Source: Symbiodinium natans (lineage: Eukaryota; Sar; Dinophyceae; Suessiales; Symbiodiniaceae). From it: a stretch of 64,000 nt of DNA. Below the pieces are notes generated by a model that was given only the letters and a program-made list of their open reading frames with translations, was not told the DNA's origin and ran no database searches. Below are positions 10,561 through 20,819 of the stretch, piece after piece (the first letter of the stretch is position 1; each line of letters begins with the position of its first letter). Location of the stretch: the NCBI GenBank assembly GCA_905221605.1, contig CAJNDS010002160.1:419001-483000 (forward strand), read 5' to 3'. The translations under genes and the position numbers were made by a program.

Positions 10561-10585
10561 CTGCCAGGTTGCAATGTAAGGCAAG

Positions 10586-10790
10586 GGTTTAGGGTTTAGG
10601 GTTTAGGGTTTAGAGTTTAAGGTTTAGGGTTTAGGGTTAGGGTTTAGGGTTTAGGGTTTCGGGTTTAGGGTTTAGGGTTTAGGGTTTAGGGTTTAGGGCT
10701 AAGGGTTTAGGGTTTAGGGTTTAGGGTTTAGGGTTTAGGGTTTAGGGTTTAGGGTTTAGGGTTTAGGGTTTAGGGTTTAGGGTTTAGGGC
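10586..10790. repeat. TTTAGGG array, 29 units
   Basis: A long, nearly pure array with a few variants (TTTAGAG, TTTCGGG, CTAAGGG). It lies upstream (in transcript sense) of the 10507-10560 minus exon. Confidence 0.95.
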
Positions 10791-11185
10791 AGTTCTCGGA
10801 ATTGTGGTTCCATTTGGTTGAGGATGGTTGCAACCGTTTAGACGAGTTTGCTTTGTGAAATTGTGCGTGAAGATAGCTGGGTGTTCAAGAAGACTAGGAC
10901 ACTCTGAATTCAGGTGCTGATACTGTCGCAGGAGTCACCTCACATGCTGCCTCCCTTCATAGATGAATTCAGTCTTGACTTCCGGAGGCAGCTCTCATGA
11001 CGATCAAAACAGGCAGCAGTTTTTGAGAACAATATCTCCATGGAATCTCACAAAAGGCCAGGAGCACGCGCGACGGAGTTGGACCTGGCGACAGGCTCTT
11101 CCAGGTTCGAGGTTTGTGTCTGCAGGCACAACGCTTGATGAGAGGCTTAGGGCCCCAAATTAAACCTTAAACCCAAAAAACTTGA

Positions 11186-11307
11186 GCTAAGCGCCGGATC
11201 GCATCCATCCAGCGGCAGATCCCGAACGCTCTCATTGAGGGCCTAACAGCCCGAGCGCCCGTACGAAAGGAGCGCGCAACGAATATTGGCCTCATTGCCC
11301 ATGGAGG
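11186..11307 (+). CDS. Possible exon, unknown product
   Basis: Plus frame RRIASIQRQIPNALIEGLTA continuing to NIGLIAHG, with donor CATGGAG^GTTGCC and acceptor CTTGAG^CTAAG. One minus frame is also open, so strand is provisional. Confidence 0.4.
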
Positions 11308-11309
11308 TT

Positions 11310-11382
11310 GCCCTAAACCCTAAACCTTAAACCCTAAGCCCTAAACCCTTAAACCCTAAACCCTAAACCCTAAACCCTAAGG
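11310..11382. repeat. CCCTAAA array
   Basis: About ten units with variants (CCTTAAA, CCCTAAG), just after the possible donor of the 11186-11307 exon. Confidence 0.9.
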
Positions 11383-11399
11383 CCCCTGCACCCTGGAGT

Positions 11400-12310
11400 T
11401 CGGAAGGTGCTGAGGGCCTGGAGGTCTCTGCCCCAAGCAAGCACAAACTTGAGAACCGGAGGCCAAAAATATCTGCCAGCCTGCACGACTGACCCCAGGA
11501 CAGAGTTGAGAGATTTCGGGCTGGGCTACAGTAGGGTTCATCTCCAGCTCAGTGTGCTGGATCCGGTTCCAAAGTCCAAACCTCTGAGTCCTTACAAGCA
11601 TCAGGCCGCAAGCAACTCCAAAACCAAAACCACACGAAGCTCAAAATTTCGCCAACCGGTAAACTAGAGCAGACAAACCCCAAATCACAAGTCAACCCAC
11701 ACGACACACACACACACACACAACCAACACACACACACACACACGCGGCTATGCGATCAAACCCCAAACCCCAAAACTTGACCCTGTGATTCGCAGGCTC
11801 TTCAGTCAATGCATGGCAGAGAGGCGACATGCTGCGGAGAGGGCCAGCGGCCTGAAAGCCAGCAGTGAATCAGAAAAAGGGAGTTCATGCTTTAGGGGCT
11901 TGATGGGAGGTTCTAGGATGTGGGGCACCAGTAGCGAAGGAACTTTAGGGGCTGGGAAATGAAGGAGTCAGGACAGGATTGCAGGAGTCAGCGTGTGACA
12001 CCTTTAACTAGGACAGGCATGGCTGCCGCTGCCCGCAGCAATGTGAAACATGGCTTAGCGCTTTTGCACTCATCAGAAGAGCACGAAACAGGTGAGAAGT
12101 TGGACCATGGCGCGTACCCGCCCGTGTATCTGAAGCACATCTTGACAGCTTCCAGGGTTTAGGATGAGCTTCATCGTTTTTGTCGCAGCATTTGCGCGTT
12201 CTCTGTCCGTGCCACTTTTCGTTTACAGCTTGCTCTGCGGGAGAGTAGTTCTGTTGGGAGCATCCATGCCCACATGACGATGGCATCCATGTTGCGAGTG
12301 CATTCAGTTC
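11400..12310. other. Unassigned; contains a CA microsatellite
   Basis: A (CA)n run lies at 11703-11742. Near 11395-11490 the minus strand reads AGRYFWPPVLKFVLAWGRDL with a GC donor at CTCCAG^GCC, a possible exon. Elsewhere frames overlap without support. Confidence 0.35.
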
Positions 12311-12383
12311 CACATAGCCCCCTAAACCCTAAACCCTAAACGCTAAACCCTAAACCCTAAACGCTGAATGCTGCCCCCTGATT

Positions 12384-12469
12384 CTTGGTAGGGCATGAGG
12401 AGAGTAGGGCCCTGCATGTACCCTTCAAGGGATTATATCGGGTACCTCATTCCCTCCTTCCCTACTAAG
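12384..12469. repeat. Inverted-repeat element family B
   Basis: Left end CTTGGTAGGGCATGAGG; the reverse complement of the right end is CTTAGTAGGGAAGGAGGG. The interior has GGGTACC and AAGGGATTATA. It is related to the intron-filling element at 26733-26816, and single-ended relatives begin at 34352 and 37779. Confidence 0.7.
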
Positions 12470-12797
12470 CACCAGCTGGATGCTGTTCCGTGCCAGGAAC
12501 GGGAATGCACCACCCACCGAGTGGCTCCGACCCCTGCACCGAGCCTACACGACACTTGCTACGACTGAAACATACATTTTTGGTCTCGGATTCCGGAGTT
12601 CGGATAGTTGCTGCAGCATCGGGATCGGATCTGCATGGCTTGCTACCGGCCTGGAAAGGGACCAGGGACCTGTTCGTGGAGATTTGTGCGAAAACTCCAA
12701 CCACGAACCCTACGTCGAACTATCCCGAAACCCTACACCAAATCTGCATCAACAACTCAAGGCTGCAAGCTCTGGCATCTTCTAGGGAAACCGCGGC

Positions 12798-12925
12798 AGT
12801 AAACCCTCAACCCTTAACCCCTGACCCCTAACCCCTAAACCCTAACCCTAACCCCTACCCCTAAACCCTAAACCCTAAACCCTGAACCCTGAACCCTGAA
12901 CCCTGAACCCTAAACCCTAAACCCT
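12798..12925. repeat. C-rich heptamer array with CCCTGAA and CCCTAAC variants
   Basis: Runs of CCCTAAC, CCCTGAA and CCCTAAA in separate blocks, showing local spread of variants. It adjoins the 12933-12974 exon. Confidence 0.9.
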
Positions 12926-12932
12926 GCCCAGC

Positions 12933-12974
12933 CTTGGGCCTCCTGGCGGAGCCAGGTCTCGCGCCTCTGGCGCA
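12933..12974 (-). CDS. Very short exon
   Basis: Thirteen codons, RQRRETWLRQEAQ, between acceptor GCCTAG^TG and GC donor CCAAG^GCTGG. The donor lies a few bases from a heptamer array. Product unknown. Confidence 0.4.
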
Positions 12975-13029
12975 CTAGGCCTCCCCGACCCCCCCACACA
13001 TCCCCCGAGCTGTGAGCCAGAGGGGATGT

Positions 13030-13160
13030 AGGCTTGAGGGTTTCGGGGTTTCGGGTTTGGGGTTTAGGGTTTATGGTTTAGGGTTTAGGGCTTAGGGCTT
13101 GAGGGTTTGAGGTTTAGGGTTTAGGGATTGAGGGTTTCGGGTTTAGGGCTCAGGGTTTGG
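13030..13160. repeat. Mixed TTTAGGG / TTTCGGG / TTGAGGG array
   Basis: Degenerate G-rich heptamers between the 12933-12974 and 13188-13276 exons. Confidence 0.85.
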
Positions 13161-13187
13161 GCGCTGCACGCGGGGGCGCTGTTGCTC

Positions 13188-13276
13188 CTGCGGGCCAAGC
13201 ATGCTCGAGTGTTGGATACGTTTTGTTCTCGGCCGGCTTGAATTTCAGGATGTTGGGTTGGGTCCAACATAGGGGC
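13188..13276 (-). CDS. Exon, unknown product
   Basis: Minus frame PLCWTQPNILKFKPAENKTY then TLEHAWPA: exactly 29 codons between acceptor AAACAG^G (phase 2) and GA donor CCCGCAG^GAGC (phase 1). Composition is ordinary coding. No family recognised. Confidence 0.65.
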
Positions 13277-13559
13277 CTGTTTGTGTTTTTCAGGGTGTAG
13301 TTGCAGGTAGCTCACTAAACGTGGGGAGAGTGGCTTTAATATAGGGTCCAAGGGAGGCTTAGGGTAGGTTGGCTTTGAAAAGCTCCGCCTAAACCCCCCC
13401 GAGGCCTATGTAGATTGTGAAGGCTGAAGAAAGCAGGGAATGGCCATGACAGCAGCAAACCCTAAACCCTAAACCCTAAACCCTAAACCCTAAACCCTAG
13501 TGATCAGAGCATCGTCTGGCCTTTCGGGGCCTTGATGAGGGGTCCAGGGCTGCCGGCTG

Positions 13560-13742
13560 TTTAGGGGTTTAGGGTTTAGGGTTTAGGGTTTAGGGTTTAG
13601 GGTTTAGGGTTTAGGGTTTAGGGTTTAGGGTTTAGGGTTTAGGGTTTAGGGTTTGGGGTTTAGGGTTTGTTAGGGTTTAGGGTTTAGGGTTTAGGGTTTA
13701 GGGTTTAGGGTTTAGGGTTTAGGGTTTAGGGTTTAGGGTTTA
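13560..13742. repeat. TTTAGGG array, about 25 units
   Basis: Almost pure, with one TTTGGGG and one TTTGTTAGGG irregularity. A CCCTAAA run lies 70 bases to its left (13457-13498). Confidence 0.95.
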
Positions 13743-13765
13743 AGTTACCCTTCTCAGGTAACATC

Positions 13766-13912
13766 ATGGCTTCCCCGCCTCGCGTTTTGCAGCCGAACCT
13801 CTTGGTGAAGGTGCGACGCTATGTAAGAATAAACCATCTTCCGCCTAGGTCAAAGGTAATGACGAAGGCGGACCACAACATAGGGGCCCTGTACGATGCT
13901 TTTTCTGGGTGA
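13766..13912 (+). CDS. Small frame, 48 codons, unknown
   Basis: ATG-initiated plus frame MASPPRVLQPNLLVKVRRYV, continuing HNIGALYDAFSG to a TGA. It could be a small gene or an exon, since CTTCTCAG^GTAACATC precedes it and TTCTGG^GTGACA could be a donor. Basic and proline-containing; no homologue recognised. It lies between TTTAGGG (to 13742) and CCCTAAA (13932-13970) arrays. Confidence 0.4.
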   Translation: MASPPRVLQPNLLVKVRRYVRINHLPPRSKVMTKADHNIGALYDAFSG

Positions 13913-14179
13913 CAAGTGAACATGGTACTAGACCCTAAACCCTAAACCCTAAACCCTAAACCCTAAACCCCACGCGAGCCCCTATGTTCTCAATAGCGGG
14001 CAGAGACATTTACCCGCCCCCGGATAAGTGCACTGGAGGCACCCGGCTCCTTCGGCCGAGGGATGGGTCACAGGTACCAATCTGCAGAACATGACTGGGC
14101 TGTTTAGGTTTTATAGGGTTTAGGGTTGAGGGTTTAGGGTTTAGGGTTTAGGGTTTACGGTGTAGGGCTTAGCGGTTTA

Positions 14180-14950
14180 GCGTTAGGGCTGCTTCCTGCT
14201 TCCAGAACACTGCTGTCCAATCGATTCTCAACATCCCGTTGAGCAGACGGCGACGTCAGGCGGAGCTAGTCATTGACCAGGGAACCCCGAGGACCCAATA
14301 CCCCGTAATCAAATGAATCTTCGCTCAACCTACTGGCCAGCTACAACCAGGCCCCGGGTAAGCTCCCGTTTGAAACTTACGGAGTACTAAGGGGGTCTTG
14401 GGTTTTCCCGGAAAACTAGGGGGAACATTCGCTGTTGACCCGTGTTGGGCCAGCTGCATGTTTCGGAAGGCGCACTCCCAATCAGGCGACGACCAGCAGC
14501 GAGGCCTGCAAAGCCATAAGCACCCTACATCCAGGAATGCAGATATTGTAAACAGGCGACTGAAAGCACTGAGAGCAGCTTAAGGGGCATAAGTCATAAG
14601 ATTCTTTGCGGTTCGGGGGCACGCGAAGAGGAAAGACTTTCAAGAGCCACAGCCCACATTAACTATCACGGAGTTCTGCTGATTCAGAAAGTAGTCCTGC
14701 ATGACGCCCTCAATTGTTAGTGCTATTCAAGCACCACAAAGAGTGAACCGGGGCGGGCGGGAGCACGGAACGAAAGAAACTCGGACTGTGCGACACTCAC
14801 GACAAATCAGTCCAAGACACATTGCCATCAACCCAAAAGCCTCATAGCGTGTGGACCGCGTTTGGAAGAAAAAAAAAAAACAAGCCCCTTTCCCCAACAC
14901 CTAGACCCTGAACCCTCAAACATCCTCAAACCACAGACCCCAAACCTTTG
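14180..14950. other. Unassigned unique sequence
   Basis: Only a 61-codon plus frame (14398-14580), without a motif, and a short poly-A run at 14868. No repeats or splice structure recognised. Confidence 0.35.
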
Positions 14951-15009
14951 GGAGCCCCTAAACCCTAAACCCCAAACCCTAAACCCTAAACCCCAAACCC
15001 TAAACCCTA

Positions 15010-16500
15010 AACTTCCAGGCTAGTTTGGGGGGGCGCCTTTGCGACCTCACTGCGGGATGCGCCGGAACGAGATCAGTGCCCCGTCCTCTCACGCTCTGCT
15101 GCCCTATGCTGCCGTGGGTCTCACATGCACTCCTTACAGCCTAGGGACCTGCTGCTCGCGCTTTCTAGGGCCGCTGTGGTGGAGCTTCTTTGAGGGTTCC
15201 CCGAAGCTACGTGGATCGTAAAGCCGATGTAATCCCTGCACTCCGATCCCTAGAGGGCATAGGAGTTGATTGGATCTCGAAACTTGCGGGTCTTGTTCTC
15301 GAAATGATGGTGTTCCTGCTCGCCCCTTATGCTACCGCTTTTGGGGAGCCGTTTTAGGGTAGCCAACAAGGGACAACAACTTGGAGACCTGACCTTTCAA
15401 AATCCAGCAACAGAGGCAGCAAAGCTCTGCCCATACTTGGAACGCCTAGGTGGTGTCGATGGCCCTAAACCTTTAGACATGCGACCCTACCCCCGCACTC
15501 ATATACGAGTAGCCAGTTAAGCCGCAAGCCCTGAGCTTTCCTTGCCTAGACCGCATGTAAGCCCTTATTCAACTTGAAGCACCCTTGGCCAGATCACAAT
15601 GATGTGCTGCTTGTTGCGCAATGCGCATCCAGGATCCGACTTCTTGCGTTGACAGATGACACATGAAAGATACACCTACGGATATTAGCCGCCCGTCAGC
15701 ATGTCAAGCGAGGAACAGGATCCCCCTCCAAACTGACTCGTTGGTCCCCCGAGGGTCCATCTCTGGTCGTCAAGGGACGGATTCCCTCGCAGCATCTGCC
15801 TCCGGGAGGATTAAGGATTAAGGGGGCCCTGAGCCGCGTGGCCTGAAGCCGCAAAACCAAGGTATCCCCAAGCCCCACCCTACCCCAATTCAGGCCCCAA
15901 ATGACCCTTTATGAAGAAGCCACAACTTGGAACCTATTCGGGGTAGTGTGAGGTGTGAATGTGTAGAAGAAGCCACAAGTAAATCCTGATGAAATCCCGG
16001 CGCACACTCTTTGCACAAGTCGAAGTATTTACCGCACAGTGCCCTAAGCCCTCAGATTCTGCAAGCAAACTCCAGCCGTTGCTTCTTCCAGCCCGATGAG
16101 TGCAAGAACCCAGGGCTTAGCCTGAAATCTACATCCGTCCTACAGCCGTGTTTATGGACCAGACCCTATCACAGCACCTACTCCAGTGCTCGTGGACGCA
16201 TCCATGTCGTACACAATTCTCTGAGTGTCGAAGCCCCCAAAACCATGGAATCCTGACACCCCATTAAAGCCCTGGACTGTCAGAACCTTGACCCTCACTC
16301 TAAACGTCGAAACTCCCAACCCCTCTTCACCCCTGCCAAACAAGAAAAGAAAATGAAAAGAGGCGTCCTCCCAAACACTAAGCCCGTAGAAGCCCACCAA
16401 ACCCTGAAGCCCCTTGAAGTCCCTAAAGCCCTGAACCTAAAACCCCCCAAACCCTCAACCCTGTGCTCCAAATCTCGTCGAAACCCCACACCCTAAGCCC
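15010..16500. other. Unassigned unique sequence
   Basis: Small frames on both strands with no convincing exon. A decayed C-rich heptamer region starts near 16340 and grades into the array at 16505-16620. Confidence 0.35.
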
Positions 16501-16504
16501 CCCC

Positions 16505-16805
16505 AATTCCTAAACCCTAACCCCCAAACCCCAAACCCCAAAACTCTAAAACCCAAACCCCAAACCCTAAGCCCTAAACCCCAAACCCTAAACCCCAAAC
16601 CCTAAACCCCAAACCCTGAACTCCCCTGAGCTCGCGGGCTGCACGATGGAGTGTCCCTGCGAGGCACCGCTGAGCGACTGGCTTGGTGCCTTTCCACTCT
16701 TTCTGCTGAAGATTTAGGGTTTAGGTCTTAGGGTTTTAGGGTTTAGGGTTTAGGGTTTCGGGTTTCGGGTTTAGGGTTTCGAGTTTAGGGTTTAGGGTTT
16801 AGGGT
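16505..16805. repeat. Facing heptamer arrays around a GC-rich segment
   Basis: C-rich CCCTAAA/CCCCAAA units (16505-16620) face G-rich TTTAGGG units (16713-16805) across a 90-base unique segment. On the minus strand that segment reads QQKEWKGTKPVAQRCLAGTL after TTCAG^, a possible exon, but the plus strand is also open (ATMECPCEAPLSDW-type reading). Confidence 0.8.
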
Positions 16806-17059
16806 ACTTCGGGTCTCTCGTATTTGATACTTAGGCCGGCTTGCAGGTAGAACGGTCTGCCTTTCATCCGTTCTCCAAGATCATTTTACCCACGGAGAGG
16901 TCTACAACTAAGCAACAGAAGGTGTGTCAGTCACCCACCACCCAATCCTTCTCTCAAGGTAGTAGTTGCCAGAAGGTACCGCTCTTTCTCGTTTTGGCCT
17001 AGCCGACCGGTCCGCTCCGCAGGTCCCACAAGAACCACAGCTTAGAAGGTAGCTACGCC

Positions 17060-17248
17060 ATGGATGGCTCAAAGTTGCGCACGAAGGACATTCGGGTTTG
17101 CAGGGCGCATAGCTCTATCTTCCCAGCTACTGACCACTTGACTGCCTACATCATTCGAAAGGAGGGTTGCCAGGACTTATGCCGTCATAAGCCGCTGTAT
17201 GCTCAAGTCCGATGTCCGTCCCAAGATGCATCCGATAGGAGACGCTGA
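17060..17248 (+). CDS. Possible small frame, unknown
   Basis: A 62-codon ATG frame starting MDGSKLRTKDIRVCRAH with six cysteines and no recognised motif. Support is composition only. Confidence 0.25.
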   Translation: MDGSKLRTKDIRVCRAHSSIFPATDHLTAYIIRKEGCQDLCRHKPLYAQVRCPSQDASDRRR

Positions 17249-17302
17249 AGACACCCTGGCCAAGTCTCAAGCCCTCAACCCCAAACGCCAACACTCCCTA
17301 GA

Positions 17303-17384
17303 CCCTAAACCCTAAACCCTAAACCCTAAACCCTAAACCCTAAACCCTAAACCCTAAACCCTAAACCCTAAACCCTAAACCCTG
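17303..17384. repeat. CCCTAAA array, 12 units
   Basis: Pure array ending three bases from the donor of the 17387-17463 exon. In transcript sense the intron starts GCCAGGG and runs straight into TTTAGGG repeats. Confidence 0.95.
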
Positions 17385-17386
17385 GC

Positions 17387-17463
17387 CTGCACCAAACTTC
17401 TCTGGGGGTGCTCGCCCAGCATCTGGCTCACTAACTGGCCGAGCGCGAAACACTCCAAATCTT
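17387..17463 (-). CDS. Helical exon, unknown product
   Basis: Minus frame LECFALGQLVSQMLGEHPQR then SLVQ, ending phase 0 at GTGCAG^GCCAGG (GC donor). Acceptor AACGAG^AA is likely. The plus strand has stops. Product unknown. Confidence 0.6.
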
Positions 17464-17469
17464 CTCGTT

Positions 17470-18430
17470 TAGGGTCGCCTGCTGTCCAAATGATGAAGCT
17501 ATGTCGAGACCCAATCAGGAACTACAGCATCCAATTCATGGGATACAAAGGCGACTCTTTATTCCCGGAGCAGTTGAAGATTCTCGGGTGCAGGCTCTGG
17601 GTTCTGGGGGCTTCAGATTTCAGGCGGATTCGGTGTTCGGCCGCCGTTTCAGGTCTAGGAGTCTAGGGCTTTGAGGCTTCTCCTGCCTTGGGGTTCAAGT
17701 CGTACAGTATCGTAACAAGTCTTGGTTCTGCGGCTCGGAAATCGACTTGGGAGCCACGGGTATCTAGGGGTCGGAGTAATTACTAATGGTAGTCCCTTAT
17801 GGTCCCTTTACATGTATACTATAATACCCCCAAAACCTATTCTAATTATTAAAGCCCCTATATTATTCAGGGCGGAGTGAGGACTCAAAGGCAAAAGGGG
17901 GGGGGGGCTCTCCCAGTGTCTGCACCCTGGCTTCACGCGCCGAGAGCTTCATATATATATATATATACATACATACATACATACATACATACATACATAC
18001 ATACATACATACACAGCATCTACTATATCATGTGCTTAGGTTGAGAGAGGATGAATGAAGCTTCAAGGAGTTGACTAGAGGTTGAGAAAGGTTGCATGGT
18101 TTATCCAGGTTTATCCATACCGTAAACACAGGGCCCTATTCTGACACTCAGACGGAAAGGCCCAGAACTTGGGAACTGTCCGTGCGTAGGGCAGCAGCAA
18201 CATCAGGGAGGCTGGGGCCCCGGCTCTATGTGACTCGCTCTCGCGAGAACCTCTGCCAAGATGCTCTCGGACAGCAAGCCCTGTACTGGTACAGCCTTGT
18301 GAGCCCTAACAGGTCCAGAACGCCTACACAAAACCGGAACCCTAAACGTTAGACCGTGAACTCACAGCCCCCAAGTCTAGACAACTTGCGAGACCGCAAA
18401 CCCCGAGCCGAGCCGGCCAAACAACATGCA
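17470..18430. other. Unassigned; AT/CATA microsatellite
   Basis: Unique sequence with a compound microsatellite, (AT)n followed by (CATA)n, at 17951-18014. An 86-codon plus frame (18092-18349) lacks support. Confidence 0.5.
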
Positions 18431-18432
18431 TT

Positions 18433-18517
18433 GAACTACGAATTGCTGAAGAACCCCCCCGGAAACAAAAATATTCTTGCGGGGGGGGCCGGGGGGTTCT
18501 TAAGCAAGTAGTAGTGA
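18433..18517. repeat. Inverted-repeat element family E, copy 1
   Basis: Left end CTACGAATTGCTGAAGAACC; the right end GGTTCTTAAGCAAGTAGTAG is its inverted counterpart. Related copies are at 36630-36750 and 54391-54503. The interior is GC-rich poly-G/poly-C. Confidence 0.7.
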
Positions 18518-18538
18518 GCAGAGCGGGAGGCCGGGGAT

Positions 18539-18622
18539 TCAGGGAGTCTCAGAGTCGCTCTTCATGGCATCCCCGCCCTCCCCCCAGTAGGCCAAAAGGC
18601 TAAGTGGGCCGGAGTCCGCCAG
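18539..18622 (-). CDS. Possible terminal exon
   Basis: Minus frame LADSGPLSLLAYWGEGGDAM, then KSDSETP and a TGA stop. It abuts the TTTAGGG array at 18624-18755, so its acceptor would lie in or next to the heptamer run. Confidence 0.45.
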   Translation of the reverse strand: MADSGPLSLLAYWGEGGDAMKSDSETP

Positions 18623-18623
18623 G

Positions 18624-18755
18624 TTTAGGGTTCAGGGTTTAGGGTTTCGGGTTTAGGGCTCAGGGCTTAGGGCTTAGGGCTTAGGGTTTAGGGCTTAGGG
18701 CTTAGGGTTGAGGGTTTGGGGTTTAGGGCTTAGGGTTTAGGGGATAGGGGTTGGG
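18624..18755. repeat. TTTAGGG / CTTAGGG array
   Basis: About 18 units, with a sub-block of CTTAGGG and single TTCAGGG, TTTCGGG and TTGAGGG variants. Confidence 0.9.
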
Positions 18756-19209
18756 GGTTGGTCACAAAAAAAATTGTCGTACACATTTTGAGAAGCCACG
18801 TGTGCCGGCCCTACCCCCCCATTAGTAAGCCCCCCCGCCCCCCCCCCCCGCCCCGAGTAGACAGGTCTGCCCCCTTAAGGGTTATGCCTGCTAGATAAGG
18901 GTACTTACTACTAAGCCGTAGGTAAATAGGGTCCCAGGTAAGGGCTCTACCGTTGTAGGGTAGTCTGCTATATTCCTTACTCATGGCACCATACCCAAGT
19001 CAACTAGAGTCCCGGGGTGAGCCTCCGAACACACTGAGAAGAAATAAGGAATCACCCATACTCCGAGGGGTTTCGGATTTATATAGACCACAAGAAACAC
19101 AAAAGAGGCGCGCCCCAACCTGCAGCCACATCCATGTGCCTTCAACGAGGCGTGCTCGGCAGCAGGATGCTTCAGGGAGTAAGCTGAAACCCGGGCCTCC
19201 CCCTGTTTA

Positions 19210-19309
19210 TGCTACTTCAAGATCCTAACCCTAAATCCTAAACCCCAAACCCTAAACCCTAAACCCTAAACCCTAAACCCTAAACCCTATGTGCTACTTC
19301 AAGATCCTA
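19210..19309. mobile_element. Telomeric-repeat block inserted with 18-bp direct repeats
   Basis: TGCTACTTCAAGATCCTA occurs at 19210-19227 and again at 19292-19309. Between the copies lies a CCCTAAA block of about nine units (19228-19288). The perfect 18-base duplication flanking pure heptamer is what insertion into a staggered break would leave. The same structure, also 18 bp, is at 42696-42895. Confidence 0.85.
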
Positions 19310-19424
19310 CAAGGGGCTTTAATCATCATAACCTGCTCAACACAAATTTTCGGGGATTTCCCTTAAGGCCCTGTTGGGTTCAGAACTGCCAAGGACTTTG
19401 CAAGGTTTGTTTTCAATGGCTTAG

Positions 19425-19480
19425 CCCTAAACCCTAAACCCTAAACCCTAAACCCTAAACCCTAAACCCTAAATTTAAAC
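19425..19480. repeat. CCCTAAA array
   Basis: About eight units, followed by a short tail AATTTAAACCCTAAATCC. Confidence 0.9.
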
Positions 19481-19572
19481 CCTAAATCCTGCTTAGACTC
19501 TTAGCGGCTGCTGGCCCTGACTTCCGATGCGTGCTGGAAGGGCCTCGTGTGGGTTTGCAAAAATCAGGGGGC

Positions 19573-19735
19573 CCCGGAGATAGACCCCAAATAGTAGGAT
19601 TCCCATACAATAAGGGCCCCAATAAGATACCCCTAACATCGTGAACTGCAACACCTCAGAACCCTAAACCCTAAACCCTAAACCCTAAACCCCAATAGGG
19701 TACCCCCAAATTTTGGAAACTACCTCATGAGGTTT
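19573..19735. repeat. Degenerate family D element carrying a CCCTAAA block
   Basis: GAGATAGACCCCAAATAG on the left and AATAGGGTACCCCCAAATTT on the right resemble family D ends (compare 20167-20256). A CCCTAAA run at 19657-19695 sits inside, suggesting heptamer entered a pre-existing element. Confidence 0.5.
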
Positions 19736-19799
19736 TTAGACATCAGGGTTTCAGCTGCCTGTTCGCCATGATCCACTCCTGATCGACTTCAGCATGGTT

Positions 19800-19905
19800 T
19801 GGGGTTTAGGGTTTAGGGTTGAGGGTTTAGGGTTGTGGGTTTAGGGTTTAGGGTTGAGGGTTTCGGGTTTGGGGTTTAGGGTTGAGGGTTTAGGGTTTAG
19901 GGTAG
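19800..19905. repeat. TTTAGGG / TTGAGGG mixed array
   Basis: About 14 units alternating TTTAGGG with TTGAGGG, TTGTGGG and TTTCGGG. Confidence 0.9.
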
Positions 19906-20166
19906 CTTGGGCAACTTGGGAATCCCAGACAATCGAGCAAGGCATCAAGTCCTTGGATGCACCCACCCTTCATTGGTGTTCACAGGGTTCTTCCCAACTC
20001 CTACAGTTCTGCTTGTGAAGACACAACCCTCAACCCGGAAACCCTAACTAAGCCAAGCTCCACCCCCTCGGGCTGAATCTGCAGCATGAAGATACGCAAA
20101 ATGACCAACATTCTGCCCCCTTGTACTCGAATACACACTCCCAACTACGGACGATTGAATGGGGAT

Positions 20167-20256
20167 CTCCGAAAATAGGGGTACCCATCATATGCCCCAA
20201 AAAACATATAGTCCTTTTAGAGGAACCCCAAAAAGGGTACCCCTATTTTCGGAAAC
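20167..20256. repeat. Inverted-repeat element family D, copy 1
   Basis: Left end CTCCGAAAATAGGGGTACCC pairs with right end GGGTACCCCTATTTTCGGAA. The best second copy is at 55811-55913; partial relatives are at 20690-20785, 28558-28620 and 52778-52810. A CCCTAAA run (20265-20307) follows directly. Confidence 0.8.
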
Positions 20257-20317
20257 CCCAAAATAAACCCTAAACCCTAAACCCTAAACCCTAAACCCTA
20301 AACCCCCAAATAGGCAC

Positions 20318-20389
20318 CGATGATTATCCCCGACAAGGTGGGCTTGTGATGGAGGCCATGCCTGGGCTCTGCAGGGTCCTCGGCCGCTT
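20318..20389 (-). CDS. Possible exon, unknown product
   Basis: Twenty-three codons, AAEDPAEPRHGLHHKPTLSG then III, between acceptor AACTCAG^AA and GT donor ATCATCG^GTGCC. A plus frame (DDYPRQGGLVMEAMPGL) is also open, so strand is provisional. Confidence 0.4.
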
Positions 20390-20410
20390 CTGAGTTTGCT
20401 TTGGAGGAAC

Positions 20411-20513
20411 AGGGTTTAGGGTTTAGGGCTTAGGGTTTAGGGTTTAGGGTTTAGGGTTTAGGGTTCAGGGTTCAGGGTTCAGGGTTCAGGGTTCAGGGTT
20501 TAGGGTTTATTCA
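20411..20513. repeat. TTTAGGG / TTCAGGG array
   Basis: About 14 units with a central block of six TTCAGGG variants, an example of local homogenisation. Confidence 0.95.
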
Positions 20514-20819
20514 TGCTGAGGGTTCAGGATTTCGGTGCGTGGGTTGGGGAGGGTTGCTGCTTGGGCGGTTGAGTGGGGTCGGGAGCGGGCGAGGGCTTGG
20601 GGGCGTTTGGTGGCGGGGGGGCGAGGGGGGGTGGGGATCTGGGAACAGTGAGAGACAAACACCGAGACAACCAAATCATGGGGCTTCCCAAGATAGGGGT
20701 ACATGTCGAGAGGGGTTCCTATGATGAAAACTACAGTTTTTTGGGGCATGTTTGGGTGCTCGCCCCCCGACCCCAATTTGGAAACCCTCACATCATGTTA
20801 GCGCCGTTGGGCTTCTGAA

